From assembly GCA_965207565.1 (NCBI GenBank), contig CBDBMQ010000033.1, positions 248,001 through 312,000 on the forward strand: DNA of 64,000 bases, given 5' to 3'. Made by a program: the position numbers and the translations under genes. The notes below the pieces were generated by a model. It was not told the DNA's origin. It saw nothing but the letters and a program-made list of their open reading frames with translations, and ran no database searches. This DNA is from Bin80 sp965207565 (GTDB lineage Bacteria > Bacteroidota > Rhodothermia > Rhodothermales > Bin80). Below, piece by piece: positions 28,099 to 38,086 of this stretch (position 1 is its first letter; every line of letters begins with the position of its first letter).

Positions 28099-29070
28099 TC
28101 AACTATGTGTTGCTTTGAATCGGTTCTTCCACTGCTGCAAACGATGATTTAGAATTTCCTTGGGGTGAGCATCCGATCCGTCCAGAACTAGCTTCCGTAA
28201 GAGATCAATACAGAAGTCCTCCACTTCCGCAAAACTCAATCCATATAACTTCTGAGCCAAGTCTTTTGGCTGAATCTCGAATGAATAACCTGTGCGCTTC
28301 TCAAATTCGCAGTACCACTCTCCAATTTGCCGCTGAGTAGGCGGGTTAAGTTCAAGGCGGATCTGAAACCTGCGCCACACTGCTCGATCAAGCAACTCAG
28401 GGTGATTGCTGGCCGCCACCACGATCACATAGCTTGGTAACGCATCAATTTGCAATAAAAGAGAACTCACTACCCGTTTAATTTCACCTGTCTCGTGGAC
28501 ATCACCCCGCTCCTTGCCTACGGCATCAAACTCGTCGAACAGCAGGACGCAGTGCCGTGAGCGAGCGTGTTCAAATACCCGTGCGATGCGTTGAGCCGTT
28601 TCCCCCAAATAGCTGCCGATCACCACTTCGTAGCGAACAACAAAAAGCGAAACCCCCAATGCCTCGGCCAATGCCTCGGCAAGGGTCGTTTTACCGTTCC
28701 CTGGTGGTCCCGTCAGCAGTATGCGATTCCGGGGCTCTAGGTTGTAGGACCTAAGCAAATCCTCCCTGTGGTGTTCTGCCACCAGTTCTCGTACGGTTTC
28801 GGCTACCAGTGGCAGTAGTACTAGGTCGTTCAACCCACGACAAGGGACCTTTTCAATCACCATCGGCCTGTTAGACGATTTCGGGAGAGAAACGGTATTC
28901 GTCTTGTATTCATTCCTGCCTTGGAGTTGCGCGAGCAAACGATCTGCAAGGATCGTATGCTTCTTAGCCCGCTCGTTAGCGGCCAGTGCTTCAACAGTTT
29001 CCCGGACTTTCGCCTGATCACCTAGGCAACTAGCTCGAACTAGATTAAGAATAAGATCCGCGCGAGCCAT
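28099..29070 (-). CDS. AAA ATPase, partner of the S8 protease
   Basis: A 323-residue protein with a helical N-terminal part, then one AAA module: Walker A GPPGNGKT (121-128), pore-like loop GSYLGETAQ (152-160), Walker B LLFDEF (176-181), sensor Asn222, and arginines in DRAVWRRF (228-235). It resembles the classic AAA group that remodels proteins (katanin/FtsH-like ATPase domain without a protease). It precedes the S8 gene by 27 bases, so the two form an operon. No other gene joins the transcript. The upstream 480 bases carry no gene and presumably hold its promoter. Confidence 0.85.
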   Translation of the reverse strand: MARADLILNLVRASCLGDQAKVRETVEALAANERAKKHTILADRLLAQLQGRNEYKTNTVSLPKSSNRPMVIEKVPCRGLNDLVLLPLVAETVRELVAEHHREDLLRSYNLEPRNRILLTGPPGNGKTTLAEALAEALGVSLFVVRYEVVIGSYLGETAQRIARVFEHARSRHCVLLFDEFDAVGKERGDVHETGEIKRVVSSLLLQIDALPSYVIVVAASNHPELLDRAVWRRFQIRLELNPPTQRQIGEWYCEFEKRTGYSFEIQPKDLAQKLYGLSFAEVEDFCIDLLRKLVLDGSDAHPKEILNHRLQQWKNRFKATHS

Positions 29071-29551
29071 CCTCAGTCCATCAACTGCATCCGACGCTCA
29101 ACGAAAATCGGGAATGTCGTTCGTCTAAAGGGGTACATACTGTCGATCTAGCGTTAATTCAATATTGAAAAATTTAGATCTCTCTTCGGTGGTCGCACTC
29201 ATCAATCATGTCTTATGAACTGCTGAAACATTTTCCCAAGTAGATTCCATTTGTCTCCCGCCTAATCTTTGATCCGTTGGTAATATAACTGCTTTTTTGT
29301 CACTATAACATAATCAAGTCGGGTTCCAAACACCTCTAGTCCTTAACTGTTTCTGTCTCCAAGTGTTCCCTTGAGATGGACGGAACGACCCATCCACTAA
29401 CTGTCGTTCCAGTTAGTGGCGACCGAGGCAATTTATGGAGGTAACAACATGGATTGAAGCATTTTCGTTAAAAGAATTGCTTAGATGATCCAGTGAGCAT
29501 GCAGGCCAGAACGCGAAGCACCAATTAGAAAATTGATGCTTCGCACGGAAA
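29071..29551. other. 481-bp region upstream of the AAA/S8 operon
   Basis: No gene. It presumably contains the operon promoter (minus strand), AT-rich around 29150-29180 and 29270-29320. It also has the hairpin at 29394-29419. Confidence 0.4.
29394..29419. repeat. Perfect inverted repeat, hairpin
   Basis: CCACTAACTG (29394-29403) and CAGTTAGTGG (29410-29419) with a 6-base loop. It lies between the AAA gene and a second transposase remnant; it may be a terminator, an IS end or an operator. Confidence 0.6.
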
Positions 29552-29579
29552 TTAGGTATTAGCCGGTTTGGCGTGTTTT

Positions 29580-29800
29580 TGGCCTCTGGAGTCCCTCTTC
29601 ATCTCGGAGCTTGTTTTGGTGAATGTTGCACTGTACCTTGAGTCGGTGATCAACAATCTTAAATTACCATGAACTGGACGGATACGGACGCATGGCCAGG
29701 AGGGGTTCTTTCGGGCGGTTGTGCTGGGGGTCATGGCGGCGAATGTGCACCGGTTGGAAAAGATTGTTAAGAAAAAGAAGAAGCGATACGACAGGTGCAT
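29580..29800 (+). mobile_element. Second ISNCY-like transposase remnant (C-terminal end)
   Basis: Conceptual translation around 29625-29790 gives LESVINNLKLP, a stop, then GRIRTHGQEGFFRAVVLGVM and AANVHRLEKI. This matches the C-terminal ES-x-IN-x-L...G-x-DRIRT-x-G...GF-x-R pattern of the remnant at 24.3-25.1 kb. The frame contains a stop and no N-terminal half is seen. Confidence 0.55.
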
Positions 29801-29805
29801 AAGGT

Positions 29806-29849
29806 CCGCCGAAAGGCGGCGTGACGCTCCCGACCGTATGGATACGGTC
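29806..29849 (+). ncRNA. Two tandem hairpins, possible structured RNA
   Basis: CCGCC-GAAA-GGCGG (29806-29819) has a stable GNRA-type tetraloop, followed 12 bases later by GACCGTA-TGGA-TACGGTC (29832-29849). Both stems are perfect. They may be IS-derived, a terminator set, or a small RNA. No T-run follows. Confidence 0.3.
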
Positions 29850-30166
29850 AAACGAGGGATTCAGGACAACAGAACTGGCCCGAGGTATGCCCTCTGGGCA
29901 GATCAGACCCTGAAAAAACTCGCAGAAGCTGGCGTAAATTCGGCTTTTGGCAGGGATGTCAACCCAAATACGCCGAGACTAGACCATCATATCTTGGATT
30001 GATATTTCAGACGTATGCAAACCATGGCTGAGACACCCTCAATTCGGCGAGAGTAGCTATTTTCTGGCTGATACTACATACATGAGTGCTAATGCACACT
30101 GTATATAATTTTCCATCTTTTTGCCTGACGTATATTTTGCAGGTTGTAATTATCTACTTTAAGCCT

Positions 30167-32407
30167 ATGCGCATCCTATTGATTGGACTTTGTTTTTTCG
30201 CTACTAGTGTTACTGCCCAGGTTGAGCGGGAGCCCATTTTGGCTACTGACTTGCTTAAGATTCAGCAACTTGGCAGTGTTACTGCAGCCCCCAATGGGCG
30301 CTACGTTGCCTATATAGTTCGTTCCATCATTCCAGATGGAGATGATGATTACCAGTACCGATCCGAAATCTGGATGGCCGCCGCGGATCGATCAGAGCCG
30401 CCCAAACAGATGACCTATGGGGGAGCGAGCTCTCCTGTATGGCATCCAGATAGTGAACGGATCACGTTTCTGCGCAGTGTGGAGGGAAAATCTCAGGTTT
30501 TTGAGATCTCCATTTATGGCGGAGAAGCAAGGCAGTTATTCAGTTTTGAGCACGGAGTCAGTGAACCGCAATGGTCGCCCGACGGGCAAAATATGCTTTT
30601 TTCTACAATGCTTAGCAGAGACGAAGTCCTTGAACTCACCGGATCTGCACCAGAATGGTCACAGGAGCGTCCAGGGAGATCTTCCTGGGAGAATCATACG
30701 GCGGAGGCAAACCCAGATGGAGAACTGGCAAACGTGAGAGCATGGCTGGATAAGAATCGTAGAGATGCCAACCCGCGTCTTTTGAATCGGCTGAATTTTC
30801 AGGGTGAGTTGGACTTATCCCCGGAGTATCGTTCAAGACACTACTTCGTTGCAAATCTGGCTGGTGATGATCTGGAGATCAAGATGGTTACAACGGGGCA
30901 TTACAGCTTTGGTGGTGCGACATGGCTTTTGGACAATCGCCAGATCGTTGTAAGTGGTTATCCCGAGACTGCAGGCCATCCTGACCGGGAGCAGGATCGG
31001 GATCTGTTTCTCGTTGATATAGAATCCTCGCGCAAGCGACTATTGCTTGACATTGGAGGCTATCGCCTGAGTTCTCCGATCGTCTCTCCCAGTGGGCGGT
31101 TTATTACGTTCCAGGCCAGCAGTCTTACCGATCCCGGGTACGCGCAATCCGAACTCGGATATTTTGCCATTGATGGGCTGAGTCCCCCGGAAATGCTGAC
31201 ACTTGACTTTGATCGAAGTATCAGAAGTGTCAAGTGGTCCCATGATGAGTGGTTTGTGTATTTCACGGCCCCATCCGAGGGGGGTGTACCGCTATACCGA
31301 GCGTCTATTAATGAGGGTCGGCCAGCACTTCCAACACCGGAACCCGTCACTGATTCACTTCTTGTTGACAGTTTAGCTCAGAGCGCTAGGTCATTCTTTT
31401 ATCGCGGAGAATTGCTCCATCGGGGGCTTCCCGTTACGCAGCTGACAGAAAATAATCGGGGGATTGGCAGCTATGATATCACAACGGCCATGGCTTACAT
31501 GGTAACGACCCAGGTTCTCAATCCGTCAGAGTTGTATGCCTCGTCAATGGATTTTGAATCATCGACGGCAATCACAGGGCATAATGCAGAATGGCTTCAG
31601 AATAAAGCACTGAGTTTTCCGGCAGAGTACCGCTTACAAAGGGATACTTTGAATGTGCAGTATTGGGTGATGCCTCCCACATTTCAGTCTCCAGGGCAGA
31701 CATACCCGCTCCTGGTTGCCATTCATGGAGGTCCCGCATCAATGTGGGGGCCAGGTGAAGCAACAATGTGGCATGAGTTTCAGTTTTTGACGGCACAAGG
31801 CTACGGCCTGGTTTATTCCAATCCTCGTGGGTCTGGCGGGTACGGGCATGCATTCCGACGGGCAAATTATCAGGATTGGGGGGTAGGTCCTGGTGGAGAT
31901 GTGCTGGCTGTAGCATCTGAGGTGACAGGGAGGACTCGGTGGGTAAATTCGGATCGTCAGGTAGTGACAGGTGGCTCCTATGCCGGATATCTCACAGCCT
32001 GGATTGTATCTCAGGATCAGCGATTCAAGGCTGCGGTTGCTCAGCGCGGAGTCTATGACTTGAGTACATTTTTTGGCGAGGGAAATGCCTGGCGCCTGGT
32101 GCCGAATCATTTTGGAGGGTATCCCTGGGAAGCGGGTGTACTTCTACGAGCGAACTCGCCGATCACGTTTGTTGATCAGATCCAGACACCACTTTTGATC
32201 ATGCATGCAGATAATGATCTTCGGACCGGTGTTATTCAGAGCGAGGTGTTGTACAAAAGCTTAAAAACACTGGAGCGTCCAGTGGAATATGTGCGGTACC
32301 CGAATGCAGGACATAATCTCTCGCGTGCCGGTAATCCGAAACAACGCATTGATCGCCTCCTGCGAATTTGGGAGTTTATGGAACGCCATGTAGGCAGTGG
32401 GTCATAG
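30167..32407 (+). CDS. S9 family prolyl oligopeptidase-type peptidase, secreted
   Basis: From ATG 30167 it is 746 residues with a signal peptide (MRILLIGLCFFATSVTAQ). An N-terminal beta-propeller (WD/PD40-like repeats such as PVWHPDSERITF and EPQWSPDGQNMLFS) is followed by an alpha/beta hydrolase domain. The nucleophile lies in GGSYAGYLTAW, the Asp in MHADNDLRTG and the His in NAGHNLSR, so the triad is complete. It resembles acylaminoacyl-/dipeptidyl-peptidases of the S9C group. The frame runs up to 30086 but the extra residues do not look like a signal. Its end overlaps the CPBP gene by 11 bases, so these two are one transcript. Confidence 0.88.
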   Translation: MRILLIGLCFFATSVTAQVEREPILATDLLKIQQLGSVTAAPNGRYVAYIVRSIIPDGDDDYQYRSEIWMAAADRSEPPKQMTYGGASSPVWHPDSERITFLRSVEGKSQVFEISIYGGEARQLFSFEHGVSEPQWSPDGQNMLFSTMLSRDEVLELTGSAPEWSQERPGRSSWENHTAEANPDGELANVRAWLDKNRRDANPRLLNRLNFQGELDLSPEYRSRHYFVANLAGDDLEIKMVTTGHYSFGGATWLLDNRQIVVSGYPETAGHPDREQDRDLFLVDIESSRKRLLLDIGGYRLSSPIVSPSGRFITFQASSLTDPGYAQSELGYFAIDGLSPPEMLTLDFDRSIRSVKWSHDEWFVYFTAPSEGGVPLYRASINEGRPALPTPEPVTDSLLVDSLAQSARSFFYRGELLHRGLPVTQLTENNRGIGSYDITTAMAYMVTTQVLNPSELYASSMDFESSTAITGHNAEWLQNKALSFPAEYRLQRDTLNVQYWVMPPTFQSPGQTYPLLVAIHGGPASMWGPGEATMWHEFQFLTAQGYGLVYSNPRGSGGYGHAFRRANYQDWGVGPGGDVLAVASEVTGRTRWVNSDRQVVTGGSYAGYLTAWIVSQDQRFKAAVAQRGVYDLSTFFGEGNAWRLVPNHFGGYPWEAGVLLRANSPITFVDQIQTPLLIMHADNDLRTGVIQSEVLYKSLKTLERPVEYVRYPNAGHNLSRAGNPKQRIDRLLRIWEFMERHVGSGS

Positions 32408-33173
32408 CAGGGTGTTGGGTTCCGAGAAACAACAGTTTATCAAGGGACTGCGGTCATTGGACCTGCAGACGACGGTTGTGCTCACGCTTTGTGCGCTGCT
32501 CTTAATCGTAACCTTCAAGTTCGGAAGCCGGGACTTTTTTCTGGATCACATTGCCCCCGATGGGAGCAGGTTGCAGGCATGGGGATGGTGGTTTTTGATC
32601 CAGGGTATAAGCGGGTTTTTAATTCCGGTACTGGTTCTGGTCGTTGGGTTTCGGAAAAGGCCGGCAGAGATTGGGTTAGGGCTTGGCGACTGGAAATTGG
32701 CACTGATCCTGTTTGCTGTCTATGTGCCGATCGTACTCATTGGAACTTGGATACTCTCGGATGGAAGAGCTTTTCAGGTGGAATACCCACATTATCGCGG
32801 AGCTGCGGACTCCTGGTCCATTTTTGCGATCTATCATTCACTTTTTCTGTTGTACTGGATTGGCTGGGAGTACCTCTGGAGGGGGTTTATGCTGTTTGGG
32901 ACCGCGCACACATTTGGGGTGCATGCAATTTTCGTTCAGGCACTCCCCTTCGCCTTGTTGCATGTAGATAAGCCCACCATCGAATTGGGCCTCTCATTAC
33001 TGGGAGGCATTGTTCTCGGAGCAGTAGTTTGGCGTTGTCGTTCCTTCTGGATCGCAGTGCCGATTCACTTTATTCAGATGTTGGCGTTAGATTTCTGGTG
33101 CAGCCTCCGAATTCGCACAGGAGCGAGTGGTTTCGGGCTTGAGGCATTACGTACGGCTTTGTCAGGGATGTGA
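32397..33173 (+). CDS. CPBP family intramembrane metalloprotease (CAAX protease-like)
   Basis: A 258-residue protein with six to seven hydrophobic helices. The signature is present in three parts: WEYLWRGF (Glu-x3-Arg of motif 1), ALPFALLHVDKP (Phe-x3-His) and VPIHFIQM (third His region). Motif 1 has a single Glu where many members have EE. The family includes membrane proteases and bacteriocin immunity proteins; substrate is unknown. It overlaps the S9 peptidase gene by 11 bases. Confidence 0.75.
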   Translation: MGHSRVLGSEKQQFIKGLRSLDLQTTVVLTLCALLLIVTFKFGSRDFFLDHIAPDGSRLQAWGWWFLIQGISGFLIPVLVLVVGFRKRPAEIGLGLGDWKLALILFAVYVPIVLIGTWILSDGRAFQVEYPHYRGAADSWSIFAIYHSLFLLYWIGWEYLWRGFMLFGTAHTFGVHAIFVQALPFALLHVDKPTIELGLSLLGGIVLGAVVWRCRSFWIAVPIHFIQMLALDFWCSLRIRTGASGFGLEALRTALSGM

Positions 33174-33208
33174 CTTGGTTGTTGATCCTAACGAGAAAGG
33201 GAATTCAT

Positions 33209-33251
33209 GCAACGAGATGCTTTTTAATGAAAATTGCATCCTTAGCGTTGC
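33209..33251. terminator. Imperfect stem between convergent CPBP and DUF5916 genes
   Basis: Nested arms GCAACG/CGTTGC (33209-33214, 33246-33251) and GATGC/GCATC (33216-33220, 33236-33240) bracket a T/A-rich loop, 36 bases after the CPBP stop and reaching the DUF5916 stop codon. A bidirectional terminator is plausible. Confidence 0.4.
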
Positions 33252-35650
33252 CATCGGCGAGCAATTGAGAGACTGAATAGATGATAGTTGCTTCCATCTA
33301 CGGGCGTCGTCAATAGGTCGAGTATATGCTCCCAGTCTGGGGAGGAACCGACGGATATATTTCTTCCCACATTTGCACCTAATCGGAGAACTGCTCCCGG
33401 CTTGAATTCCCACCTAAGTTGTCCTACCAGACCTGTATGCCCATCTGTGACAACCTGCCGGTTCAAATGATCTGTCGTACCAATTCCCAGCGCATGGGCC
33501 CCAATTTCAAAATCCAGCGTACGAAATAGCCCGATACTGACATAAGTATGAGCACGAATGCAATTTGACGAGGTAGCTCTGATCGCATCTACTCCAAAGA
33601 CGGAATGACATTGTACTAATGGATGTCTATTGTCACGCTGTATAGACAAAGATGGATTACTTGCCAGGAACTCAACCAACCATGTTGGTGAATCCATATT
33701 TCCAGAAGCATGAGTCGCCGTGATCTGTATATCGAACGTGAACCGATCACGCAGGATTCCTTTCACACTCATAGACATGTGTGAAATTTGAAGCTCATTT
33801 TGCATCCAGGTGTGCCCCGCGCTTGGGGTAAGGACGAACCTTCGGCGAAGATCTGTGGATACAGATGCATTCGCTCCCAGACGTAAATGCCCCGATGACC
33901 GAATGCCTGCACGGATGGCGAATAATATCCTATTATGTTTCGGCGTTAATACAGCCGACTCACCTGTAAGAATAGTTTCTTTGGGAGTCAAATTTGAATA
34001 CTGGAGCCGCTGGGAAACTGCCAGACTGAATTGCCCCTTTTTTACGATTCCAGTCCCTTTGACCCGAGCATGTCGAAAACCTGTTGTCACCTCAATCCGG
34101 TCTGGAAGAAGTTGATCCCCAATCGAAGGGATGGCAAGGTCTGGTTGCGTCACGTTCACACGAGTGAACCAGTTGAACGACTTTCCTAATTGTCCATACT
34201 CAATTCGGGCAACAAGCCCGTCACGTACTTTGGCAGGAAGCTGGTTTTGGTCCGGCAGAGTGTCTAAAATTTCATCTTTACAGTAATCCCTGTCCTTGAT
34301 TTGAGAAAGACCCATTTGACCTGCCCAACGTGCCGAGTTGGATGAATTTCGAAGGTCCCAGTCCATGGAAGCTGCAGACAGTATGCCTTCGAAAGAGTTT
34401 ATATTTTGATTGCTCTCTGGGTTTACCGGCTCCATGGTCCCTGAAATACCGATCCGTGATTCTGCTCCAATATCTTTTTGGATACGACCTGTAAATCCGA
34501 TTGGAAAATCTGAAATGCTTTGTGGGAGATATGCTCTTCCTATACCGGCTACCGTTACTCTGCCAGGAAGTCGCCCGTGCAAAGAGGCACCACCCAACAA
34601 AAGCTCCGCACACGAGATTCCGCCCAAATGGTCAAACAGCAGATTTGATCCCGAAGGAATGGAGGCGATCAACTGTCGGCTTGAGGGAAAAAATCTATCG
34701 TACCGGATCGCATTCACTGAAGGCACAGAAAATTTATTGATGTGTTCATGAATGGTCTCTGGATAAAACTCAGGGACTACAGTCGCTTGTAATAGGATAC
34801 TACGACCCAATGCCAGTCCACCACCCACACCTGGAATGGGAACTGTCATTGACTGGTCATCTCCTTCTGTCCTGTAATTTGGTACGAATGTATGCATATG
34901 GCCATAACGGTGAACGGTTGGGCGAACGGTTTGCGCCAGATACAGAGTCCCAAATCGGGATACTGTACCTCCATTACGCTCCCGGACAGGTACCAGTGCC
35001 CACTCGCTGAGTTCAGCTGCGCGAGCAACCCAACGACGAAAATTAATGCCCCAGCTTCGTTCATGAACACTTGTAATTCGGAGCAGGGAGATTGGAATAG
35101 CCATCTCCACCGTCCATCCGATGCTATCCACCCGTGCCTCTGCAGCCCATTCAGCATCCCAATCTGGATTAAACTGGAAGAGTTCTTCTCCAAAAATATC
35201 AGCGGTTGCCGCTTCGCTGGGTGCGGTGCCATCGACCTGAAATCCTTCCACACGCACCCCTGCCGCATTCACTGCAAAATTAAAAGCCGTCTGTTGATCG
35301 TTGTTGACATCCAGGGCGATGGAGAACCAGTCTGCATGATTGAATTGATCACGTTGTCCAAGTGTCCGTCGGATCCGATGCGGCTCTGTATCATACAGGG
35401 TTACGCCCACATATAGAATCTTTGCGTCATGTAGGATCTGGACCTCAGTTTTGAACTCGGTCAATTGACCTTCATCTGGAGTCATCTGATGGAAGCGCAT
35501 TGCAGGCACGGCCTGCTGCCAATCCTCTTCATCCAATACTCCGTCAACCAGAATGAGGCTGGTGGCAGAAGCTGCCTGTACAGTGCAGTTGGGCTGGCAG
35601 GATGGCGTAAATTGATGAAACCCGAAAAGGACTGTGAGCAGAATGACCAT
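33242..35650 (-). CDS. CBM9-like and DUF5916 domain outer-membrane protein
   Basis: From ATG 35650 (MVILLTVLFG) it is 802 residues. A signal peptide is followed by a CBM9-like domain (VDGVLDEEDWQQAVP; ILYVGVTLYDTEP; DWFSIALDVNND), then a long beta-barrel DUF5916 region to the end (RWQR). Such proteins are common in Bacteroidota outer membranes; the function is not established. The frame extends to 35722 but the extra 24 residues look unlike a signal peptide, and 35650 avoids overlap with DUF4249. It follows the DUF4249 and TonB receptor genes on the same strand, suggesting one outer-membrane uptake operon. Confidence 0.8.
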   Translation of the reverse strand: MVILLTVLFGFHQFTPSCQPNCTVQAASATSLILVDGVLDEEDWQQAVPAMRFHQMTPDEGQLTEFKTEVQILHDAKILYVGVTLYDTEPHRIRRTLGQRDQFNHADWFSIALDVNNDQQTAFNFAVNAAGVRVEGFQVDGTAPSEAATADIFGEELFQFNPDWDAEWAAEARVDSIGWTVEMAIPISLLRITSVHERSWGINFRRWVARAAELSEWALVPVRERNGGTVSRFGTLYLAQTVRPTVHRYGHMHTFVPNYRTEGDDQSMTVPIPGVGGGLALGRSILLQATVVPEFYPETIHEHINKFSVPSVNAIRYDRFFPSSRQLIASIPSGSNLLFDHLGGISCAELLLGGASLHGRLPGRVTVAGIGRAYLPQSISDFPIGFTGRIQKDIGAESRIGISGTMEPVNPESNQNINSFEGILSAASMDWDLRNSSNSARWAGQMGLSQIKDRDYCKDEILDTLPDQNQLPAKVRDGLVARIEYGQLGKSFNWFTRVNVTQPDLAIPSIGDQLLPDRIEVTTGFRHARVKGTGIVKKGQFSLAVSQRLQYSNLTPKETILTGESAVLTPKHNRILFAIRAGIRSSGHLRLGANASVSTDLRRRFVLTPSAGHTWMQNELQISHMSMSVKGILRDRFTFDIQITATHASGNMDSPTWLVEFLASNPSLSIQRDNRHPLVQCHSVFGVDAIRATSSNCIRAHTYVSIGLFRTLDFEIGAHALGIGTTDHLNRQVVTDGHTGLVGQLRWEFKPGAVLRLGANVGRNISVGSSPDWEHILDLLTTPVDGSNYHLFSLSIARRWQR

Positions 35651-35709
35651 GTTTCGAAAGATGTTCCAATTGGAGCAACAAAATGTGTCAGTCCAGTGGA
35701 TGAGACATT

Positions 35710-36732
35710 CTATTGCGCGCAAGGCTTTATAAACTGATGTCCTACATTAAGCCGATCCCTATCCCATGATTTTCCTTGAGCATCAAACCGCAAGTATTCA
35801 TAGTCTATGCCTCCGAAGACCCCCAAGCCACCACGAACATTAGAGTAAACTACCTTGGGCGTCTCTTCAAAGTAATTTGGTCCAAAGGGATAGACTAATT
35901 CTTGATATTCTATATAGGACCATAATTCCTGGCTCCAGTTTTTCACTGAAATCTCGATATGAGGTGCAAGCGCAGTATAGCGAGGCACAGTCATGGTTAA
36001 TTCAATCAACTTGGATTCACCTTCAAATGATTGATCGGAGAAATACGCTCCGCTGAAACCGAAATCTGTTTCCGATGACGGAAAGCCACTCGGATCATTC
36101 ACCTCTGGCACGGATTCACGCATTGCAGAAAAATCCGAATCGAATCCCACATAACGGAGCAGAGTACCTCCCCCTTTAACCTGATCAACCTGCAGTCTTT
36201 CACTTTCCTCGTCCCTGCAAAGGGGCTGAAGATGATCAATATTCAGACTGTAGTAGTCATTCCCTAGTTGATCTTCAATCCGTAAGCGTACCTTGAATGA
36301 GCGCATCGTTTCATCAACGGAGGAGAGTTCGCGGATATCTATGAGTGACGCCTCCACGGAACGAGCCGTAGAAAATGCATGTGCTTCTGGCAAGCCAGAG
36401 ACATTTATAGTAATTGTGTACGGGATATCCGCTTTGGGGGTATGTCCAGAGGGCGATTGGTAGAGACCTCGGCTTACATGAGTCAAGGATTCCACAAATC
36501 CTTGAGGATCAAGAATTCTGACCGAGGCATCGGTTATTACCTGTTGGTCCCAGTCTACGCTGTCGGTATAGGCAACGCTACGGCCAAGCAGTACAGTCCA
36601 TACACTATCCGGGGTAAACTCTGCATGGACAACCACTTTCGGTTCAAAGTCTGTTTCAAACTCCAATTCGACAGGAGCGGTGCAATGCCAGGACAAGACA
36701 GCCGCCACCATGATACCACACCAACGTTTCAT
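35710..36732 (-). CDS. DUF4249 domain lipoprotein-like protein
   Basis: From ATG 36732 it is 340 residues. A short signal (MKRWCGIMVAAVLSWHC) with a Cys that could carry lipid precedes a beta-rich domain (VVVHAEFTPDSVWTVLLGRS; DASVRILDPQGFVESL; ADIPYTITI), the DUF4249 pattern. These are periplasmic or outer-membrane proteins almost always encoded beside a TonB receptor, as here: the receptor ends 10 bases upstream. The longer frame to 36816 overlaps that receptor and is not preferred. Confidence 0.8.
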   Translation of the reverse strand: MKRWCGIMVAAVLSWHCTAPVELEFETDFEPKVVVHAEFTPDSVWTVLLGRSVAYTDSVDWDQQVITDASVRILDPQGFVESLTHVSRGLYQSPSGHTPKADIPYTITINVSGLPEAHAFSTARSVEASLIDIRELSSVDETMRSFKVRLRIEDQLGNDYYSLNIDHLQPLCRDEESERLQVDQVKGGGTLLRYVGFDSDFSAMRESVPEVNDPSGFPSSETDFGFSGAYFSDQSFEGESKLIELTMTVPRYTALAPHIEISVKNWSQELWSYIEYQELVYPFGPNYFEETPKVVYSNVRGGLGVFGGIDYEYLRFDAQGKSWDRDRLNVGHQFIKPCAQ

Positions 36733-36742
36733 TAGCGTTTCA

Positions 36743-38086
36743 TTAGAATTGAATCGCGTAGGAAAAATCTGGAATGAACTGTAACAGCGTCCGTCGTTTC
36801 CAGCGAATGGTTCCATTCAGATTGATATCTGGGTAAACATACATGGGGTTACGCCGATTGTAGACGTTAAAAAGTCCAAAGCTAAACGTGCGTTTTCCCC
36901 ACTTAATCTGCCTTGTGAACTGTGCAGTCAAGTCAAGTCGATGGGTTGGTGGCACACGAGCACGATTCATTGAAGCATACTCAAACCATTCCGCATCATG
37001 TATAGGATCATAATATCGCGCAGCCGGCAGCCAGATTGGATACCCGCTGCTATACACCCAGGAAGCTGAAAGTAAGGTATATTCGGTCAGTTGGTATTGG
37101 CTTACGAGCGAGAAATCGTGTGTGCGATCATATCCGTCCGGATAGGATCGCCCTCCATTCAAACCAGGATATAATCGTCTGGACCGGCTCAGGGTATAGC
37201 TGACCCAACCGCGCAACCGCCGCTGCTGTCGCCGCACCAGTAGTTCCATGCCGTACGCAGTACCTTGACCACGCTCTACCACATTGGGCCAACCCATTAT
37301 TGTGGCTTGGTATGGAAATACGTCGGGGCGGTATTCAATTTGATTGTCCAAATGTTTGTAATACCCTTCCAGAGTAATTCTGATGGGCTTGCTTGGAAAC
37401 TGATATGCTACCCCGATGGCGGTTTGAGAACCCTTTTGTGGGGCCAGTCCTGGCATGAACGGAATCCATGCCTCTCGAGAAAGCGAACTCCCGGTTCCCG
37501 TCAATAAGTGCGTATACTGCTGCATGAATGAATATGACGCCTTTATGTCTATACGATTCGTTAGCGGCAGGTTCAAGCTTGCTCTCGGCTCCAGTGCTTT
37601 GACTCGATACCCATCACTTTGACCACCTGAAAAGCGTAACCCAAGATTCATGTCGATCTCCCCAGGAAGATTAACTTCGTCTTCCATATACACAGCAAAT
37701 TCTCCAGTGGTGAAACGTGATGATGGGTGAGATTTTACAGCAGGTTCTGACTTCTCCCCACTGGTAAATACTCCCCGTGTAGAAGACGGAATGAACAGGT
37801 GGGATGTGGCTTCAGCCCCGAAGCGAAAATAGTGACGTTGATTGAGGTTGTACTCGGCATCCAAACGGACTGTATAGTCCATTACTGTGGATTCCCATGT
37901 GGTACGATACGTTTCAGGAGGATCGGTCTCCCGTGAAACAAATCGATTTTCAACATTATATCCAACGACCCCCGTCATGAGACTCATAAACATACGGTCA
38001 CTGACAAGGCGGTTCCACCGCAAAGACACAAGTTGATTATGCCACTTAAGGGTGAAATCGGTATTACTTGTGTTTGGCTTCTCCAA
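36743..38086 (-). pseudogene. TonB-dependent receptor, C-terminal barrel fragment (frameshifted)
   Basis: About 448 residues of barrel sequence with typical receptor strands (RHYFRFGAEATSHLF; VYMEDEVNLPGEIDMNLGLR; GWVSYTLSRSRRLYPG; RTHDFSLVSQYQL) and a C-terminal IPDFSYAIQF. Its first codons, out of frame in this copy, follow on from the middle fragment. The join is at the six T run 38152-38157 (minus strand A6), where one base fewer restores ISKRDQIYLSGYLGEDAY. With all pieces joined the protein is about 770 residues. Confidence 0.85.

Noticed and set aside
29721..30002. 93-residue ORF beside the S9 gene as a separate protein
   Set aside because: Its first half is the C-terminal end of a decayed transposase and the rest is disordered sequence over the tandem hairpins.
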